Below are positions 9,353-18,777 of a stretch of DNA of 64,000 nt, in pieces. Numbering within the stretch: position 1 is the stretch's first letter; the number at the start of each line of letters is the position of its first letter. Origin of the DNA: CBFHSF01 sp965658445. Lineage in GTDB: Bacteria > Bacteroidota > Bacteroidia > Flavobacteriales > Schleiferiaceae. A program made the position numbers and the translations under genes. The notes below the pieces were generated by a model that saw only the letters and a program-made list of their open reading frames with translations, was not told the DNA's origin and did no database searches. The DNA lies in contig CBFHSF010000005.1 of the NCBI GenBank assembly GCA_965658445.1, positions 62,001 through 126,000 of the forward strand, written 5' to 3'.

Positions 9353-10803
9353 AGTTCTTTTCGCAATCGAGCTACGGGAATCCCCAATTGCTCTCGGTAT
9401 TTAGCCACCGTTCTTCGGGCAATGGGATATCCTTTTTCCTTGAGCAACTTGGCCAGAGCTTCATCGGTCAGAGGCTTTTTCTTGCTCTCTTCTTCAATGC
9501 TCTCCTCCAGTATTTTTTTGATTTCTCGTGTAGAAACTTCCTCGCCATCGGAATTGGTCATGGCTTCAGAGAAGAAGGTTTTGACCAAATGCGTCCCATA
9601 AGGAGTCTGAACAAATTTATTGCTAGCCACGCGGCTCACCGTAGAGATATCCATTCCAATTTCATCTGCAATGTCTTTGAGAATCATAGGCTTGAGATCT
9701 CTTTCATCCCCTGATAAAAAATAAGCTTTTTGCTTGTCGAGAATGGCAGACATGGTCAACATCAAGGTGTTTTGTCTTTGGACAATGGCATCAATAAACC
9801 ACTTGGCGGCGTCTATTTTTCTCTTGACAAAGAGCAGTGCGTCCTTTTCCGATTGGGTCGCTTTCCCGTTGCTGTCCTTATAGTGTTGAAGCATGTTTTT
9901 ATACTCCCTAGAAATATTGAGTTCAGGTGCGTTTCTTCCGTTTAATCTCAGTTCCAACTCCCCATCAACAATAGTCACTAAAAAGTCTGGGGTTACGGCT
10001 TGACCCGCTTTGGAAGCGGACCCTTCGCTAGATCCCGGTTTGGGATTGAGTTTTTGAATTTCGTCTATGGCCTCTTTGAGTTCTTCCTCGGACCAGCCCG
10101 TTTTCTCTATGAGTTTTTGGTAGTGTTTTTTGATGAATTCATCGTAGTAGTCGCGCAACATGATTTCTGCGTGTTCTACTTCTGGGCCACGATGTCTCTT
10201 TTTGAGTTGGAGCAAAAGACATTCTTTGAGGTCGCGAGCACCCACACCTGCTGGTTCAAAATCTTGAATTACCCCTAGGAGTTCTTCCAGCTTTTCTCTT
10301 GAGGTCATGATGCCTTGAGAAAAGGCGAGGTCGTCTAGGATATCCTCAAGAGCACGGCGCAAATAACCGTCTTCATCGATGTTTCCGAGCAAGTAATCCG
10401 CAATAATAAAGTCCTCGTCAGAGAGCTTTCTCAAGGCCAGCTGATCTCTGAGGGTATCCAGAAAAGTGATTCCACCGGTAATGGGAACGGATTTTTCGTC
10501 GTCGTCCGGACTGTAATTGTTGGCTTGTAGTCGGTACTCAGGAATTTCATCGTCTGATAAATAGGGATCGGGATCAAAGTCGTCCAAGCTGTCCGAAGTG
10601 GATTCGGGTTCCGAGTTGTCTTGGTAAAGATCGTCTTCAGCAGTCTCCCTTTCAGCGCCTTCTTCCAGTGCAGGATTCTCCTCCAACTCTTCCTTGATTC
10701 TCTCTTCAAGGGCCTGAGTAGGAAGCTGAAGAAGCTTCATCAACTGAATTTGTTGAGGGCTGAGCTTCTGTAGAAGTTTCTGTTGTAGACTTTGTTTTAA
10801 CAT
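9349..10803 (-). CDS. rpoN: RNA polymerase sigma-54 factor
   Basis: A protein of 484 residues, the normal size for RpoN. The Gln/Leu-rich region I (LKQSLQQKLLQKLSPQQIQ) that contacts activators is present. It is followed by an acidic region II (residues ~50-110), the core-binding region, and a C-terminal DNA-binding domain ending in the RpoN box (ARRTVAKYREQLGIP). The ATG at 10803 is preferred because region I normally starts within a few residues; the longer frame adds 16 unrelated residues. A good promoter (TTTG-N20-TACCTTCG) lies 18 bases upstream. No enhancer-binding protein gene is in the window. Confidence 0.97.
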   Translation of the reverse strand: MLKQSLQQKLLQKLSPQQIQLMKLLQLPTQALEERIKEELEENPALEEGAERETAEDDLYQDNSEPESTSDSLDDFDPDPYLSDDEIPEYRLQANNYSPDDDEKSVPITGGITFLDTLRDQLALRKLSDEDFIIADYLLGNIDEDGYLRRALEDILDDLAFSQGIMTSREKLEELLGVIQDFEPAGVGARDLKECLLLQLKKRHRGPEVEHAEIMLRDYYDEFIKKHYQKLIEKTGWSEEELKEAIDEIQKLNPKPGSSEGSASKAGQAVTPDFLVTIVDGELELRLNGRNAPELNISREYKNMLQHYKDSNGKATQSEKDALLFVKRKIDAAKWFIDAIVQRQNTLMLTMSAILDKQKAYFLSGDERDLKPMILKDIADEIGMDISTVSRVASNKFVQTPYGTHLVKTFFSEAMTNSDGEEVSTREIKKILEESIEEESKKKPLTDEALAKLLKEKGYPIARRTVAKYREQLGIPVARLRKEL

Positions 10804-10820
10804 GGTTACATCCGTTGAAA

Positions 10821-10852
10821 CGAAGGTAATGCAGATGAATTGTTTGGGCAAA
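10821..10852 (-). promoter_or_regulatory. Putative rpoN promoter (TTTG-N20-TACCTTCG)
   Basis: On the minus strand a -33 TTTG (10852-10849) is separated by 20 bases from TACCTTCG (10828-10821), one mismatch from TAnnTTTG. The predicted start falls close to the rpoN ATG at 10803. Confidence 0.55.
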
Positions 10853-10901
10853 TACCCTAAACGCGTTAAATGCGTCTTTTGTTAACGATTTTTTGGAATC
10901 G

Positions 10902-12548
10902 CTATCCCTTGTCCTGGGCTAGGGACTTTTCTACCCACTGTACTACCTGTGGACCGGACAATCCATTTTCATTCCAAATTTCCTGAGGTGTGGCGTGATC
11001 TACAAAGCGATTGGGAAGGCCTCGGCATTCAATATACCCTGTGTAGCGAAGTCTAGAAGCCAGCGCTTCAATGGATTCCCCGACGCCTCCTTTTCGGCTG
11101 CCTTCTTCTAAGACTAGCACGCGTTGGCAATGAACCAAGGTGTCGTGAATGGCGGCTTCGTCTAGCGGAGAGGCAAAGCGCAAATCCACAATTCGAACCG
11201 GGTGATTTTCTAGGGCCTGGAACGCTCTTTCCAAAACGGGGCCAACTCCAATTACTGCAACGCCTTCGCCTTTTTTAAGGACAGTTCCCCGGCCGCGATA
11301 GTCGGGAGAGGGGGTGTAGAAATCTTCCGCCGCATCGCATCTTCCTCGAGGAAATCGAATGGCAATGGGGTGGTTCTGTTTGGAAGCCCATCTCATGGCT
11401 CTACTGAGTTCATGAGAATTTCTGGGGGCAATGACGTCTAGGTTGGGAATGGATTTACAGAGGGCAAGGTCAAATGCTCCCTGATGAGTGCTGCCATCTT
11501 CTCCCACAACCCCTGCGCGATCAATTACCAAAGTGACCGGAAGGTTTTGCATGGCGATGTCGTGAATCAATTGATCCATGCCGCGTTGTAAAAACGTGCT
11601 GTAAATGTGAACAAAGGGTCGCTTGCCATCCGCAGCAAGTCCTGCCGCCAGTGTCAATGCGTGTTGTTCGGTAATTCCGGTATCTATGATTCTATTCTCG
11701 AATTCACCTTGGAGTTGATAGAGGCTGGAACCACTGAGCATGGCTGGGGTGATTCCGTAGGCCTTTGCGTCTTCTCTCATGATTTCTGCCAAAGTGTGGG
11801 CAAAGACATCTTGGTATTTGTGTTTGGCTTCCGCCGAAGAGGAACTGCCTGGCAAAGTGGCTTTTTGCGTTTTTACGTGAACGACACGTGGCCTTGTTTT
11901 CGATCCCGCGGATCGAAACGCAGCCACCATATCTTCCATTCCAGAGACGGGACCGTAATATTCCCATCCCAATGATTGGAAAAACGCTTCATAGTTTCGG
12001 CCTTGAGCCAGTCCGCCCACATTTTTATCAATGGAAATCTCATTGTCATTGAGAACCAAAAGAACATCGGAACCCTTTTCACCCAAGTGGTTAATAGCCT
12101 CAAATGCCATACCTCCAGTTAAGGCACCGTCTCCAATAACCGATATGTGCTTGCGGCCCTTGGGAGCGTCTAGGGCAAATCCCATAATGGCAGAAATGGA
12201 GGTGGAAGAATGACCGGTAGAAAAGGGATCAAAGGGGCTTTCTCCACGTTTTGGAAAACCAGAAATACCGTCCTTGAGTCGGTTGGTGTGAAAGGTTGCG
12301 GCTCTGTCCGTAATGATCTTGTGAGCGTAGGCTTGATGGCCAACGTCCCAGATTAAAATATCTTCTGGCGTATTGAAAACATAATGTAAGGCAACCGCCA
12401 ATTCCGTAGCTCCCAAAGAACTTTCCAAATGCCCTTTTTTCTGTTGGGTTTGGTTCAGCATAAAAGCCTTGACGCTATCCGCAAAACCGGATAGTTCATC
12501 GACGGACAAGCCGCGCAAAATGTCAATGGAAAAATCTGATGAGTTCAA
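10902..12548 (-). CDS. dxs: 1-deoxy-D-xylulose-5-phosphate synthase, compact form
   Basis: DXS condenses pyruvate and glyceraldehyde-3-phosphate with thiamine diphosphate, the first step of the MEP isoprenoid pathway. Seen: LIWDVGHQAYAHKI, the ThDP motif GDGALTGGMAFEA...NDNEIS, ITEQHAL with the catalytic Glu, and EDGSTHQGAFDLAL. At about 548 residues it is 70-90 shorter than typical DXS (620-640). The linker after NDNEIS is reduced to ~20 residues, and the usual KGKGY-PAE...H segment is replaced by TQKATLPGSSSS, so the conserved His of that loop is not evident. There is no ATG at the 5' end. The first TTG (12569) overlaps a -7 promoter box, so the TTG at 12548 is preferred. It is the only DXS-like gene in the window. 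Confidence 0.88.
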   Translation of the reverse strand: MNSSDFSIDILRGLSVDELSGFADSVKAFMLNQTQQKKGHLESSLGATELAVALHYVFNTPEDILIWDVGHQAYAHKIITDRAATFHTNRLKDGISGFPKRGESPFDPFSTGHSSTSISAIMGFALDAPKGRKHISVIGDGALTGGMAFEAINHLGEKGSDVLLVLNDNEISIDKNVGGLAQGRNYEAFFQSLGWEYYGPVSGMEDMVAAFRSAGSKTRPRVVHVKTQKATLPGSSSSAEAKHKYQDVFAHTLAEIMREDAKAYGITPAMLSGSSLYQLQGEFENRIIDTGITEQHALTLAAGLAADGKRPFVHIYSTFLQRGMDQLIHDIAMQNLPVTLVIDRAGVVGEDGSTHQGAFDLALCKSIPNLDVIAPRNSHELSRAMRWASKQNHPIAIRFPRGRCDAAEDFYTPSPDYRGRGTVLKKGEGVAVIGVGPVLERAFQALENHPVRIVDLRFASPLDEAAIHDTLVHCQRVLVLEEGSRKGGVGESIEALASRLRYTGYIECRGLPNRFVDHATPQEIWNENGLSGPQVVQWVEKSLAQDKG

Positions 12549-12566
12549 TGAGATGGTTTTGAAAGG

Positions 12567-12574
12567 CAAAGGTA
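12567..12574 (-). promoter_or_regulatory. dxs: Putative -7 box of dxs (TACCTTTG)
   Basis: TACCTTTG on the minus strand matches TAnnTTTG exactly, 18 bases before the preferred TTG start. The region where a -33 element would sit lies inside the 15-bp repeat array (12581-12654). Confidence 0.5.
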
Positions 12575-12580
12575 AGAAAC

Positions 12581-12654
12581 CGGAGGGTTATAAATCGAAG
12601 GTTATACATCGAGGGCCATAAATCCGAGGGCCACAAATCCGGGGGCTATAAATC
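12581..12654. repeat. Five-copy ~15-bp tandem array upstream of dxs
   Basis: Five head-to-tail degenerate units of 14-15 bp run through this stretch, each close to CGAGGGCCATAAATC. The two most similar neighbours differ at a single base. The array directly abuts the dxs promoter box. It could be a set of protein-binding sites or simple slippage-prone satellite DNA. Confidence 0.8.
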
Positions 12655-12655
12655 A

Positions 12656-12753
12656 TTAAGGGCCTGTAAAAACAGACCCTTAACGTTACCCTAAACCTTA
12701 AAAGCAAGTGCCAAACTCTCATCAGATGGATGGATTGTATCGATGAGTTTGGC
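12656..12753. other. Two hairpins between the efflux pump gene and dxs
   Basis: TTAAGGGCCTG (12656-12666) pairs with CAGACCCTTAA (12673-12683) apart from one wobble. GCCAAACTC (12710-12718) pairs with GAGTTTGGC (12745-12753). Neither has a good T-run on either side. They probably mark the 3' end of the pump transcript, as a factor-dependent terminator or an RNA-stabilising 3' end. Confidence 0.5.
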
Positions 12754-12773
12754 AAAAACTCGTACGAAAGGTA

Positions 12774-15700
12774 CTACTTTACGGCTTTAATTCCTAATCT
12801 ATTTTTAATAGAATTTAAGATATAGTACATAACCGGTACAATTACCAATGTCAGGAAGGTGGCAAAGGTCAATCCAAAGATTACCGTCCAAGACATGGGT
12901 CCCCAGAAAATAACGTTGTCACCACCAAAGAAGATCTGTGGATCGTTCTCTGACAACAAGGTCATAAAGTCGATATTCATACCCGTAGCCAAAGGAAGAA
13001 GTCCCAATACTGTGGTAATGGCGGTAAGCAATACCGGACGCAAACGCGTTTTTCCTCCTTCTACAATGGCGGCCTTGATTTCTTCTATGGGAAGTCTTTG
13101 CTTGCCAGTAAGCCCCAATTCTTCTTTTCTACGAGACATGATGAGGTTGGTGTAGTCAATCAGTACAATGGCATTGTTTACCACAATTCCCGCCAGAGAG
13201 ATAATACCAATCATGGTCATCATAATCACGAATTCCATTCTAAAGATCTGCAGACCCAGAAGTACACCAATCAAAGAGAGTAGTACAGTGGTCAAGATGA
13301 TAAATGGAGTAGAGGCTGAGTTAAACTGAGCGACCAAAATCAAGAAGATCAAGAAAACGGCAATCATAAGAGCCGTGGTCAAGAAGGCAAATTCTTTGGC
13401 CTGATCTTCTTGCTGACCTGTAAACTTAAAGCTGTATCCCGCCGGAATTTCGTAATCCTTGAGCACGTCCTTAATCTCGGCAACCACTTCGTTGGGGTTA
13501 GCGTCAGAAAGTACGTTGGAGTACAGTGTAATTACGCGGTCCAATTCTTTTCTCTTCACGGCAGAGAACGTCGATGTTTTCACGGGGTAGGCAATGGCCG
13601 AGATGGGCACTTGCTTAATTCTTCCCGAGCTCTGATCTCTAAAGGTGATTCTCTGGTTCATCAAGTCGTCGATGTTGTATCTATACTTTTCAGCATATCT
13701 CACATTGATGGGATAGTCATCCTCTCCGTCTTTAAACCTAGATACTTCTTTTCCGAAAAGCGATGTTCTCATGGCGTCTCCTACTTGGTAGGTAGAAACT
13801 CCCAAGGTTCTCGCCTTAACTCTATCGATGATGATGGGCATTTCGGGTTTTCCTTGCTCAACATCCAATTTTAGTTTTTCGATTCCGGGAACGCCGGCCT
13901 CTTCAATGGTTCCTTGAATGTCTTGGGCAATGGCGATGAGCTCACCGTAGTTTTCACCCGAAACTTCAATGTTAATGGGAGGACCTGTTGGGGGGCCGTT
14001 TTCGTCTTTAGAAACTGTAATCTGAACTCCTGGGTAAATAGAGATTCCCTTTCTAATTTTTTCCAATACGGACTCAGAAGTCACCTTGTTTCCTTCACCG
14101 TCAATACGATCAGGGAACTCTCTAAAACCAACAGAAATTTTGGATTTGTGAGGCGTCTGCGCCATGGAAGGACCTTGGTTGGGGTCGGAGGTTCCTTCTC
14201 CTACCTGAGCAATTACAGATTCTACCATGTAATTGTACTCTTCTGTCATTCCATTGACTTCGCGATCATAGGTGTACTGACTTACGATATCGATAACCTT
14301 GAGCTCAACTTCTTTGGTGAGTTCATTGGTTTCTTCAATGTCAGTTCCGATGGGGAACTCAATGTATACATCCGCTCTCTTGGGCTGGTTTTCTGGGAAG
14401 AACAGCGTTTTTGGAGGCGCTACTCCCAAGAGAATAAAGCTCACAATCAAGAGTCCAATGGTTCCAAAGAAGAAGACGTAAGGCTTTCTTCCGGATAGAG
14501 CATAAGACAATGTAGCTCGGTAAATTTTCTCCAGCTTGGGGAGGAATACATTCTGGAATTTAGAGGTTCCAGGAATCACACCGTACAAGTATATAACGAT
14601 AAATACCCCTACGTAGATCATGAGGTTACCCAAGGTCATGGCCTTGAGGATGTAAGCGATAACCGCTCCAAGTACTACCAAAATAACCGCCCAACGCATG
14701 TATTTCTTTTTGTTGGGAGTGGGGTCTCCAACCTTCATAAAAGTAGAAGTAAAAGCGGGGTTGATTACCAACGCAACAAAGAGAGAAGAAGAGAGTACGA
14801 TGATCAACGTGATCGGTAGGTACTTCATGAATTCTCCAAATAAACCGGGCCAAAGAGCCAAAGGCAAGAAGGCCGCAAGCGTTGTAGCCGTAGAGGCGAT
14901 AATGGGGTAAGCTACCTCACCGGCTCCCAATTTAGAAGCTTCAATGGCTGAGTAACCTTCGTCCATAAGGCGGTAGATGTTTTCCACTACCACAATTCCG
15001 TTGTCTACGAGCATTCCCAGGGCAAGAACCAAGGAGAAGAGTACCATGGTGTTCAAGGTTACTCCCATAAATCCAAGGATCAAGAAAGACATCAACATAG
15101 ACATGGGAATGGCAATTCCCACAAACAATGCGTTTCTAAATCCAAGGAAGAACATCAGAACGACGATTACGAGCAACATACCAAAGATGATGGAGTTGAT
15201 CAATTCGTTCAATTGACTCTTAGTCTGGTTGGACTGGTCATTGGTAACGGTGATTACCAAGTCTTCTGGGAAATAGCCATCTCTGGCTTCGTCAATGATT
15301 TCATCGATTTTTTCAGAAACAATGATGAGGTTTTCTCCGGCGCGCTTCATTACGTCCACCATAACCACAGGCTGAGTGTACTCACGTGCGTACGATTCTT
15401 TTTCTACCTCTTCAAATGTCACAGTAGCCACATCTCTCAGGTACACGATGTTTCCCTTCTCGTGTTTGATGATGATGTTTTCGATGTCTTTTACCTTTTG
15501 GAATTCACCGACCACGCGAACGTTTCGGCGGTAGCCATCAACCAAGAGGTCACCCCCTGAGATGGATACGTTTTCTCCTTGGATGGCATTGGCAACGTCT
15601 CCAAAGCTCAAGTTTAATGACTCCAACTTGTGTTGGTCAATGCTCACGCGAACTTCTTTGTCGTCTACACCACGGATTTCTGCTTTGGAAATCTCAGGCA

Positions 15701-16256
15701 GGTCTTCGATTTTTTCTTCCAAGTACTCAGCGTACTCGTTGAGTCTCTCAACGGTATAGTCTCCAGAAAGGTTGATGTTTCTCACCGGAACCAACTCTGA
15801 GAAGTTCATCTCAAAAATGTTGGGATCCGCAGGGAGGTCACTGGGGAATTCAGGGTCAGACTTGGCGATATCTACCTTGTCTTTTACCTTTCTCAAGGCC
15901 TCCTCTGGAGACACTTCAAAATCAAATTTTACCTGAATGGTAGAATAACCCTGTACCGAGGTAGAGTTGATTTCATCAATACCAGTAATCCCGTTGATTT
16001 CTTTCTCTAGAGGACGAGTAATGAGTTTTTCGATATCCAAGGGAGAGTTTCCTGGATAGGGGGTTCCCACGTAGATTTCAGGAGTTACAATCTCCGGAAA
16101 GGCCTCGGAGGGCATGGCTCTAAAGCTCGCGACACCCGTGATAAACAGGATGGCCGCAAGTACAAATATGGTGGTAGTGTTTTTTACGGAGAAACTGGCG
16201 GGGCCAAATTCCTTGAGTCCGTTGTCACTACTATTTTGAATATTGTCTTTTTCCAT
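12774..16256 (-). CDS. RND efflux pump inner-membrane permease (AcrB/HAE-1-like)
   Basis: A protein of 1160 residues, slightly longer than AcrB (~1050). It is the proton-driven inner-membrane part of a tripartite pump that exports drugs, bile-like compounds or detergents. It begins with a cytoplasmic tail and TM1 (TIFVLAAILFITGVASF), then a porter domain (ITGIDEINSTSVQG) and a TM2-TM6 block containing ALGMLVDNGIVVVENIYR. That matches the AcrB D407/D408 region, with Asn in the second position. A second docking/porter half and TM8-TM12 follow (SLAGIVVNNAIVLIDY). An extra membrane segment around residues 525-560 accounts for the added length. The gene is the last of tetR-tolC-adaptor-pump, starting nine bases after the adaptor stop. 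Confidence 0.95.
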   Translation of the reverse strand: MEKDNIQNSSDNGLKEFGPASFSVKNTTTIFVLAAILFITGVASFRAMPSEAFPEIVTPEIYVGTPYPGNSPLDIEKLITRPLEKEINGITGIDEINSTSVQGYSTIQVKFDFEVSPEEALRKVKDKVDIAKSDPEFPSDLPADPNIFEMNFSELVPVRNINLSGDYTVERLNEYAEYLEEKIEDLPEISKAEIRGVDDKEVRVSIDQHKLESLNLSFGDVANAIQGENVSISGGDLLVDGYRRNVRVVGEFQKVKDIENIIIKHEKGNIVYLRDVATVTFEEVEKESYAREYTQPVVMVDVMKRAGENLIIVSEKIDEIIDEARDGYFPEDLVITVTNDQSNQTKSQLNELINSIIFGMLLVIVVLMFFLGFRNALFVGIAIPMSMLMSFLILGFMGVTLNTMVLFSLVLALGMLVDNGIVVVENIYRLMDEGYSAIEASKLGAGEVAYPIIASTATTLAAFLPLALWPGLFGEFMKYLPITLIIVLSSSLFVALVINPAFTSTFMKVGDPTPNKKKYMRWAVILVVLGAVIAYILKAMTLGNLMIYVGVFIVIYLYGVIPGTSKFQNVFLPKLEKIYRATLSYALSGRKPYVFFFGTIGLLIVSFILLGVAPPKTLFFPENQPKRADVYIEFPIGTDIEETNELTKEVELKVIDIVSQYTYDREVNGMTEEYNYMVESVIAQVGEGTSDPNQGPSMAQTPHKSKISVGFREFPDRIDGEGNKVTSESVLEKIRKGISIYPGVQITVSKDENGPPTGPPINIEVSGENYGELIAIAQDIQGTIEEAGVPGIEKLKLDVEQGKPEMPIIIDRVKARTLGVSTYQVGDAMRTSLFGKEVSRFKDGEDDYPINVRYAEKYRYNIDDLMNQRITFRDQSSGRIKQVPISAIAYPVKTSTFSAVKRKELDRVITLYSNVLSDANPNEVVAEIKDVLKDYEIPAGYSFKFTGQQEDQAKEFAFLTTALMIAVFLIFLILVAQFNSASTPFIILTTVLLSLIGVLLGLQIFRMEFVIMMTMIGIISLAGIVVNNAIVLIDYTNLIMSRRKEELGLTGKQRLPIEEIKAAIVEGGKTRLRPVLLTAITTVLGLLPLATGMNIDFMTLLSENDPQIFFGGDNVIFWGPMSWTVIFGLTFATFLTLVIVPVMYYILNSIKNRLGIKAVK

Positions 16257-16265
16257 GAGGTTTGG

Positions 16266-17393
16266 TTATTTGGAAATGGCTACCATTTGTCCTGCTTTCA
16301 CACTGCGAGCGCCTTTGTCTACCAAAATTTGACCGGGCTTAAGGCCTTCCAAAATTTCAGTTTCACCACGGTAGCTGCTTCCGATGGTAATCAATTGACG
16401 AACTACTTTCCCTTTTTCTCCGCCTTCAAGAGGCTCAATTACAAAAACGTAATCGTTGCCCTGAGGGTTTTGAAGGATGATTCGATTGGGAAGTACCACA
16501 GTGGAATCCGATTCGTAGTCCTTAATTTTTACACTGGCCAACATGTTGGGCTTCAGTGAATTTTTCTTGTTGTTGAGGTCCAACTGAACGGTAAAGGTTC
16601 TGTTGTCAGGATTGATGTATTCAGAAACCCTTTGGATTGGCACTTCTTCCATAAAGTCGATCACGTCGATGGAAACATCCGCAATGGTTCCGGGTTTCAC
16701 GCTGTTTACATAGCGCTCTGCCACGTCTGCTTTGATGTACACCTTGTCCATGTTTACCATTCTAAGGGCAGACATTTGAGGCATGGCTATTTCACCTACT
16801 TTGGGGTAGATGGCGTCCACCTTTCCGCTAAACGGAGCGGTGATTTTTGTTTTTGCCTCTTGCTCTTTCAAAGTCTTAAGACGGCTTTTGGAGGCTTCCA
16901 TTGAGTTCTTGGCGCGCAAGTAATCTACCTCAGAACCAATTTTTTGGTCCCAAAGAGACTTTTGCTTTTCGTACAAGGTGTACGCTAGGTCATAGCTCGT
17001 TTGTGCTTCGTCAATTTGAGTGAGCAACAATGTGTTGTCAAGTTCTATGAGGACTTGACCTTTGCGAACGTCTTGACCTTCTTTAACCAAGATGCGATTG
17101 ACCAATCCGGTAGCTTCTGGATAAATGGTGGCGTTAAAGTCTGCCTCCACATTCCCGTATACTTCAAAATAGTGGCTAAAGTTGCGTGATTCTACTTCTA
17201 GAATAGATACGTAAGACAACTTTTGCGTAGTGTCTAATTCGGCGATGGCCAAATCCACTTCGGCGATCTCTTCTTGAATTTTCTTGTATTCCTTTTTTAG
17301 GGAGTCTTTGGTCTCTTGAAGTTTTGCCAAATCGTCCTTTTCAGTACAGGCAAACAAGAGTAGGGCGATAGATGCTAAGGCTAAATTTTTCAT
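16266..17393 (-). CDS. RND efflux periplasmic adaptor lipoprotein (MFP family)
   Basis: A protein of 375 residues from the ATG at 17393. It begins with a lipoprotein signal (MKNLALASIALLLFAC; the Cys is lipidated). A coiled-coil segment rich in Lys/Glu follows (residues ~20-60). Then come the biotinyl-lipoyl-like half motifs (VEGQ-type VLVKEGQDVRKGQVLIELD; later ITAPFSGKVDAIYPKVGE), a second helical hairpin, a beta-barrel and the membrane-proximal domain. It links the permease to the TolC-like channel. It lies between them, 13 bases from the tolC-like stop. The frame extends 13 codons upstream, but that part lacks a signal. Confidence 0.94.
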   Translation of the reverse strand: MKNLALASIALLLFACTEKDDLAKLQETKDSLKKEYKKIQEEIAEVDLAIAELDTTQKLSYVSILEVESRNFSHYFEVYGNVEADFNATIYPEATGLVNRILVKEGQDVRKGQVLIELDNTLLLTQIDEAQTSYDLAYTLYEKQKSLWDQKIGSEVDYLRAKNSMEASKSRLKTLKEQEAKTKITAPFSGKVDAIYPKVGEIAMPQMSALRMVNMDKVYIKADVAERYVNSVKPGTIADVSIDVIDFMEEVPIQRVSEYINPDNRTFTVQLDLNNKKNSLKPNMLASVKIKDYESDSTVVLPNRIILQNPQGNDYVFVIEPLEGGEKGKVVRQLITIGSSYRGETEILEGLKPGQILVDKGARSVKAGQMVAISK

Positions 17394-17406
17394 TAGTGTG
17401 TGATGA

Positions 17407-18777
17407 TTATAAGTTGTAATTACCCAGTACACGCTGCATTGTAGACTTAGCCTGAAGCAATGATAGTGCAGAGCGAGTGTAAGAGGTTAGTGTTTCTAAA
17501 TATTGGTTTTGAGCTTGGGTCAGGTCCAAACTGGAAGCGACCCCTTGTTGGAATTTCACTTGCGTGCGATTCAAAATTTTCTGTGCCAATTCCAAGTTTC
17601 TACTTTGTGTATTGAAAGTGTTTAACTGGAATTCGTAATCGGTTTTGGCTTGCTCGTATTGAAGCTTTAATCCATCCGTAACTTGTTCTTTGGCAACTTC
17701 TAATTTGGCCACGTCAATCTTGGCTTGCTGAACTCTAGAAACTCTTTTCCAGGAGGTAAACAAATCCCATTGAAGGTTGACACCCCAAACCGTTGTGGGG
17801 AACCAAAGTCCAGAGTTGGCGTCTGCCCAAAACTCTACGTCGTTACCTTGGTACGTCTGTGCGTAGTTCAAAAACCCGTACACCTTGGGCAGGTATTGCA
17901 TTTGTTCGTTCTGAACACTGAGGTTTGCACCTTGCTGTTGGTTTTCCAAAGCGCGGTAGTCAATGTGATTTTCAAGTACAAACTCCTCCGAGAGTATGCT
18001 TACACCGTCAATGGTTACAGAAACCAAATCGGCAACATCTTCTGTGAGAACGATGGGTCTTTCAACGTCCAATCCCATCTGTAGGTTGAGGAGAATCCTA
18101 GAGATTTTGGCATTGGCCTGGGTGTAGATTAACGTGTTTTGAAGGTTAGAAACCAAGATTTCTAACTGATCTACATCTTGTTCTTCTACAAAACCCGACT
18201 GGTAAAGAGCCTGCGTTTCCGTAAGAGATTTGTTCAGGGATTCAATGTTGTCCTCTAGGATGCTTTGTACTCTCTCATTGACCAAAACGCTGTAGTAGGC
18301 CTGAGCTACGTTGTCGCGAATTTCAATTACTGAAGTTTCATAGTCCAAAGCCGCCCCTTCTTTGAGAACTCTTGTCGCAACCAAGGCTACGATGTAGGAT
18401 CCGTCAAAGATGAGCTGATTAAGAGTTAACCCTCCTTGAACGTTGTAGTCCGTACCAAACTGTGCCGCAATAAACTCCGGAGCATTGGGGTCCGGGTTGG
18501 GGAGGGCGTCGTTGATAAAGTTGGGGATGATTTGAGTGGGAATGTCTACGTAGTTGTTAAAGCTAGCGCTGGCAGAAATTTGCGGTAAACCGATTGAAGC
18601 CGTTTCGGTAATCAGCTTTTTGGTTTTTTCGATTTCTAATTCTCGATCTCTAACGTTGTAGGCATGTTCTACGGCGTAGTCTTGGGCCTGTTGCAGCGAG
18701 AAAGAAGAGGGGACTTCTTGTGCAACGAGCGGACTTACCAGTAGCATAAGCCAGAGGGCGAAGTGTGATTTATTCAT
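17407..18777 (-). CDS. TolC-like outer-membrane efflux channel
   Basis: A protein of 456 residues with a signal peptide (MNKSHFALWLMLLVSPLVAQ) and two repeated OEP domains. The N-terminal half starts FSLQQAQDYAVEHAYNVRD and the C-terminal half ends LDLTQAQNQYLETLTSYTRS, the typical paired-helix pattern. It forms the trimeric exit duct of the pump. Its start overlaps the end of the TetR gene by eight bases, so the regulator and the pump are one transcription unit. Confidence 0.94.
   Translation of the reverse strand: MNKSHFALWLMLLVSPLVAQEVPSSFSLQQAQDYAVEHAYNVRDRELEIEKTKKLITETASIGLPQISASASFNNYVDIPTQIIPNFINDALPNPDPNAPEFIAAQFGTDYNVQGGLTLNQLIFDGSYIVALVATRVLKEGAALDYETSVIEIRDNVAQAYYSVLVNERVQSILEDNIESLNKSLTETQALYQSGFVEEQDVDQLEILVSNLQNTLIYTQANAKISRILLNLQMGLDVERPIVLTEDVADLVSVTIDGVSILSEEFVLENHIDYRALENQQQGANLSVQNEQMQYLPKVYGFLNYAQTYQGNDVEFWADANSGLWFPTTVWGVNLQWDLFTSWKRVSRVQQAKIDVAKLEVAKEQVTDGLKLQYEQAKTDYEFQLNTFNTQSRNLELAQKILNRTQVKFQQGVASSLDLTQAQNQYLETLTSYTRSALSLLQAKSTMQRVLGNYNL

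Noticed and set aside
12549..12569. TTG start of dxs at 12569
   Set aside because: It lies inside the TACCTTTG promoter box; the TTG at 12548 fits family length at the N-terminus better.
13410..13874. Long open frame opposite the RND pump gene, and similar frames at 14-15.5 kb
   Set aside because: Antisense shadows of a highly conserved pump gene; no domain features or signals.
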